A stretch of 64,000 bases of DNA from Streptosporangium becharense (GTDB lineage: Bacteria; Actinomycetota; Actinomycetes; Streptosporangiales; Streptosporangiaceae): contig NZ_JACHMP010000001.1 in NCBI RefSeq assembly GCF_014204985.1, forward strand, positions 868,001-932,000, written 5' to 3'. The notes under the pieces were generated by a model. It was not told where the DNA came from, made no database searches, and saw only the letters and a program-made list of their open reading frames with translations. Below, in pieces: positions 61,388 to 64,000 of the stretch (the first letter of the stretch is position 1; every line of letters starts with the position of its first letter). A program made the position numbers and the translations under genes.

Positions 61388-62206
61388 ATGACGACGCGTA
61401 CCACCACCGGGAAGACTGCGGACACGGCGGACGGGCGGGGAGCGGCGGCGCTGCGGGCGTTGCACGTGCCGGGCCGTCCTCTCGTGCTGCCCAACGTGTG
61501 GGACGCGGCCTCGGCCCGCGCGGTCGAGGCGGCCGGTTTCCCGGTGGTCGCCACCGGCAGCGACGCGGTGGCCGCGGCGCTCGGCTACGACGACGGCGAG
61601 TGGACGCCGGCCGGGGAGATGCTGGCCGCGATCGCCAGGATCTCCCGCGCGGTCGCGCTCCCCGTCACCGCCGACGTCGAGCGCGGCTACGGGCTGGAGC
61701 CCGCCGAACTGGTCGCGCGGCTCGCCGAGGCGGGCGCGGCCGGCTGCAACCTGGAGGACTCCGACCCGCGGACGGGTGAGATGATCGACGTGGCCGAGCA
61801 GGCCGCGTTTCTGGGAGCGGTCCGCGCCGCCGCCGACGACGCGGGCCTCGACCTGGTGATCAACGCTCGCGTCGACACCTACATGAACGGCTCGGGAGAC
61901 TCCGGGGAACGGCTCACCGAGTCGGTGCGGCGCGGGCGCCGTTACCTGGAGGCGGGGGCCGACTGCGTCTACCCGATCATGGCGACCGAACCGGAGACGA
62001 TCAGCGCGCTGGCCGAGGGGATCGGCGGCCCCGTCAACGTCCTGTTCCGCCCCGGTATGCCCTCGCTGGAGGAGCTGGCGGAGCTCGGGGTGGCCCGCGT
62101 CAGTTTCGGCCCCGGTCTGCACCGGGCCGCGCTGGCGCACACGGGGCTGCTGCTCTCGGCGATCCGGGACGGCCGTGACCCCTTCGAGCCGGTCGCCGCT
62201 TCCTGA
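61388..62206 (+). CDS. Isocitrate lyase/PEP mutase-family enzyme
   Basis: A 272-residue TIM-barrel protein. LVLPNVWDAASARAVEAAGF begins the domain, ATGSDAVAAALGY replaces the usual TTS block, and TADVERGYG and CNLEDSD carry the magnesium ligands. The family cleaves or rearranges C-C or C-P bonds of oxaloacetate-like acids. It lacks the KKCGH loop of true isocitrate lyase, so another 2-hydroxy- or phosphono-acid is likely. It is converging on the phosphatase gene. Confidence 0.85.
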   Translation: MTTRTTTGKTADTADGRGAAALRALHVPGRPLVLPNVWDAASARAVEAAGFPVVATGSDAVAAALGYDDGEWTPAGEMLAAIARISRAVALPVTADVERGYGLEPAELVARLAEAGAAGCNLEDSDPRTGEMIDVAEQAAFLGAVRAAADDAGLDLVINARVDTYMNGSGDSGERLTESVRRGRRYLEAGADCVYPIMATEPETISALAEGIGGPVNVLFRPGMPSLEELAELGVARVSFGPGLHRAALAHTGLLLSAIRDGRDPFEPVAAS

Positions 62207-62287
62207 GGCGGCCCCGCTCCCGGAGAACGTATAACGAAGGGCTGTCACTCCGGAAGCGTCCCTCCGCGGAGGTCCGCCGGCTGCTGT

Positions 62288-63514
62288 TCACAGGGACAGT
62301 TTCCGCTGGGCGGACCCGCGCCACTCCACGAACAGGACGGTCGCGTCGTCCTGCAACCGGCCGTCGTGGTAGTCCAGCACGCTGTGGACCAGGCGGCGCA
62401 GGGTTTCGGGCACGGGCAGGCCGTCGGCGTGCCGCCGGATGACGAAGTCGACGAAACGCTCCAGTCCGAACTCCCGGCCCTCCCGGTTGCGGGCCTCGGT
62501 GACGCCGTCGGTGTACAGCAGCACCCGGTCTCCGGGTTCGAGCTGCTCCTGGCAGACGGTCACCGGCAGGCCGAGGTCGAGGCCCAGGGGATGGGCGGGC
62601 GGGCACCGCAGGGCGGCGACCCAGCGCCCGCCCCTGATCACCACCGGCGGATGGTGGCCGCGGTTGACCCAGCGGAACACACCGGTGTGGACGTTCAGCT
62701 CGGCCAGGACCGCCGTGACGAACCGGGTGCCCCGGCCGAACTCCTTGACGAGCACCTTCTCGGCTCCCTCGCTGACCGCGGCGAGGTCGAGCCCCTCACG
62801 CCTGAGGTTCCGCGAGGCGGCGACCGCGAGGTTCGCGGTCAGCCCGGCGGACACGTCGTGACCCATCGCGTCGAAGACGGCCAGCTGGACGACGTCACCG
62901 GCCAGCGCGTAGTCGAAGGCGTCACCGCCGACCGTGTACGCGGGTTCCAGCGCGGCGCTGATCACCACGTCGTCGTTGGCGAAGGTGAGCGGCGGCAGCA
63001 GGTTCCACTGCATCTCCGCGGCGACGTTCATGGATCGGGTCCGCACCAGGCGGGCGTAGGAGTCGCTGTGGACGCGCTTGCTCGCCACCAGCAGCGCCGT
63101 GATCGAGGCCAGGTGCCGCATGTTCTCCTGCGCGTCCTCGTCATCGGGCTGGACGGTGACGCGCAGCACCCCCAGCCGCTCGGTACCGTCCAGCAGCGGC
63201 ACCCAGCACTGGTTCCCGCCCTCGCCCGAGCCGCGGTGCAGCACCCGCAACTCCTGGAAGGCGCGGCCGGCCAGGGTGCCGTCGATGCGCAGCTCGGCCG
63301 GTTCCGGGTCCGCCTCCCGCCCGGCGTCGGGGCCCCGGCCGGTCAGCAGGCGGAGCATCTTCTCCTGGATGTCGGACAGGTAGATCAGCACGTCGTCCAG
63401 GCCGGCGTGGGCGGCGTGCTCACGGACCATGGCCGGCAGCTGCTGGAGGCTGGTCAGGTGACTGGCGTCCAGCAGCCCCGAGAGCATGCGAGCGCGTCCT
63501 TCGAAGGAGTCCAT
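62288..63514 (-). CDS. GAF-domain SpoIIE-type PP2C phosphatase
   Basis: A 408-residue protein. An N-terminal GAF-like sensory region spans about 15-145. The phosphatase domain follows, with GGDAFDYALAGDVVQLAVFDAMGHD (metal Asp residues), GHHPPVVI, LLYTDGVTEAR and the final Asp in LQDDATVLFVEW. Such enzymes dephosphorylate STAS-type anti-sigma antagonists in stress signalling. The only STAS gene in the window is far away at 25943, so the partner is unknown. Confidence 0.9.
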   Translation of the reverse strand: MDSFEGRARMLSGLLDASHLTSLQQLPAMVREHAAHAGLDDVLIYLSDIQEKMLRLLTGRGPDAGREADPEPAELRIDGTLAGRAFQELRVLHRGSGEGGNQCWVPLLDGTERLGVLRVTVQPDDEDAQENMRHLASITALLVASKRVHSDSYARLVRTRSMNVAAEMQWNLLPPLTFANDDVVISAALEPAYTVGGDAFDYALAGDVVQLAVFDAMGHDVSAGLTANLAVAASRNLRREGLDLAAVSEGAEKVLVKEFGRGTRFVTAVLAELNVHTGVFRWVNRGHHPPVVIRGGRWVAALRCPPAHPLGLDLGLPVTVCQEQLEPGDRVLLYTDGVTEARNREGREFGLERFVDFVIRRHADGLPVPETLRRLVHSVLDYHDGRLQDDATVLFVEWRGSAQRKLSL

Positions 63515-63641
63515 CGTCCCGTTCCCACCCGCCTGCGACGCCCCGTACGCTCCACTCTCCGACGGGAGCCGCGGCCCGCCACCTGGCAGGCGCCTACGGG
63601 GAACCTGACATCTCCGTGGATCCCTACCCGGGCGGGGCGGT

Positions 63642-63695
63642 CCGGCACGCCGCCGGACGCGACCGGGTTTCCGGCCGCCTCCGGCGGCGTGCCGG
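63642..63695 (-). terminator. Terminator of the small gene at the right edge
   Basis: A perfect 16-bp inverted repeat (arms 63642-63657 and 63680-63695) with a 22-base loop, directly after the stop at 63698 on the minus strand. Confidence 0.65.
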
Positions 63696-63697
63696 GG

Positions 63698-63958
63698 TCA
63701 CCACTCGTCGGGCGACAGGTCGATGCCGTTGACACGGTCGTAGATCACCACGTCGTCGGCCAGCCGGAACACGCGCACCCTGCGGGCCAGGCCGGCCGTC
63801 TCCAGGCTGCGGGCCGAGTGCACGGCGTACTGCGGGAAGTGGTAGCGGTCGCGGGTGGTGCCGTGCGGGTCGTCCCGCTCGCAGACGACCTCGTAGCGGT
63901 CGTCGGGCCATATGGGAGGCAACGCCGTGTTTCGTCCCTGACCGGCGAGCATGGTCAT
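63698..63958 (-). CDS. Small protein of unknown function
   Basis: An 86-residue soluble protein (LPPIWPDDRYEVVCERDDPH, ending RVNGIDLSPDEW). GAGAGGAGG before the ATG at 63958 and a following terminator argue that it is a real gene. I do not recognise the family. No cysteine pair or membrane segment is evident. An AT-rich TTTAAAT upstream at the window edge may be its promoter. Confidence 0.6.
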   Translation of the reverse strand: MTMLAGQGRNTALPPIWPDDRYEVVCERDDPHGTTRDRYHFPQYAVHSARSLETAGLARRVRVFRLADDVVIYDRVNGIDLSPDEW

Positions 63959-64000
63959 CGGCCCGCCTCCTCTCTTCGCGTGTTCACTTTAAATGATCAG

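Noticed and set aside
61388-62206. Glyoxylate-cycle isocitrate lyase
   Set aside because: It is only 272 residues long and lacks the KKCGH catalytic loop.

Overview
The window is about 72-73% GC with densely packed genes, many 4-base stop/start overlaps and GTG or TTG starts. It carries a WhiB protein, RbpA behind a sigma-R type promoter, a mycothiol-linked DsbA-like enzyme and a MoxR/DUF58/VWA operon. This is an actinomycete chromosome. The Thermobifida-like cutinase and the small-protein families suggest Streptosporangiales, but that placement is inference. I saw no rRNA, tRNA, CRISPR array, phage or insertion sequence.

Layout. 1-5.9 kb: the end of an Ohr peroxidase gene, an APC-type permease, and divergent kdpD-kdpE with no kdpABC nearby. 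6.1-17.6 kb: a large minus-strand catabolic locus. It holds an SDR dehydrogenase, a fumarase/PcaB-superfamily lyase, both E1 subunits of a 2-oxoacid dehydrogenase, a ribose-type ABC importer, a VOC protein, a COG3618-type lactonase/amidohydrolase, a Gfo/Idh/MocA oxidoreductase and a LacI repressor. Near-identical 12-bp palindromes precede each transcription unit, so it reads as one self-contained LacI regulon for an unidentified substrate. 17.8-19.6 kb: a cobalamin riboswitch with bluB, then a DsbA-like protein. 19.7-21.9 kb: a secreted CBM-FN3-FN3-PQQ-type sugar dehydrogenase behind a perfect palindrome.

22-30 kb: dctA divergent from a DcuS/DcuR-like two-component pair, then a STAS protein, an OhrR-like MarR regulator divergent from a tiny membrane protein, small unknown genes and a TrxR-like flavoprotein. 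29.5-36.4 kb: one plus-strand operon holding a complete sugar-alcohol PTS: DeoR regulator, PfkB-family sugar-phosphate kinase, EIIC, EIIB, EIIA, Zn-dehydrogenase, HPr and Enzyme I. 36.6-45.3 kb: a TetX-like monooxygenase with a divergent TetR, a large LuxR regulator, a secreted cutinase/polyester hydrolase, a methyltransferase and a DUF3152 metallopeptidase-like protein.

45.4-53 kb: a NADAR protein and an epimerase divergent across a 34-bp tandem repeat, then DUF72, WhiB, an isochorismatase-like hydrolase, catalase, ChaB and topoisomerase IB. 53-64 kb: a kinase-like membrane protein divergent from moxR-DUF58-VWA, two methyltransferases, GDPD, a UMF1 transporter, rbpA, a PEP-mutase/isocitrate-lyase-like enzyme, a SpoIIE-type phosphatase and a small unknown gene.

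The best candidate for an undescribed system is the LacI-controlled catabolic locus. The self-contained polyol PTS operon and the cutinase come next.
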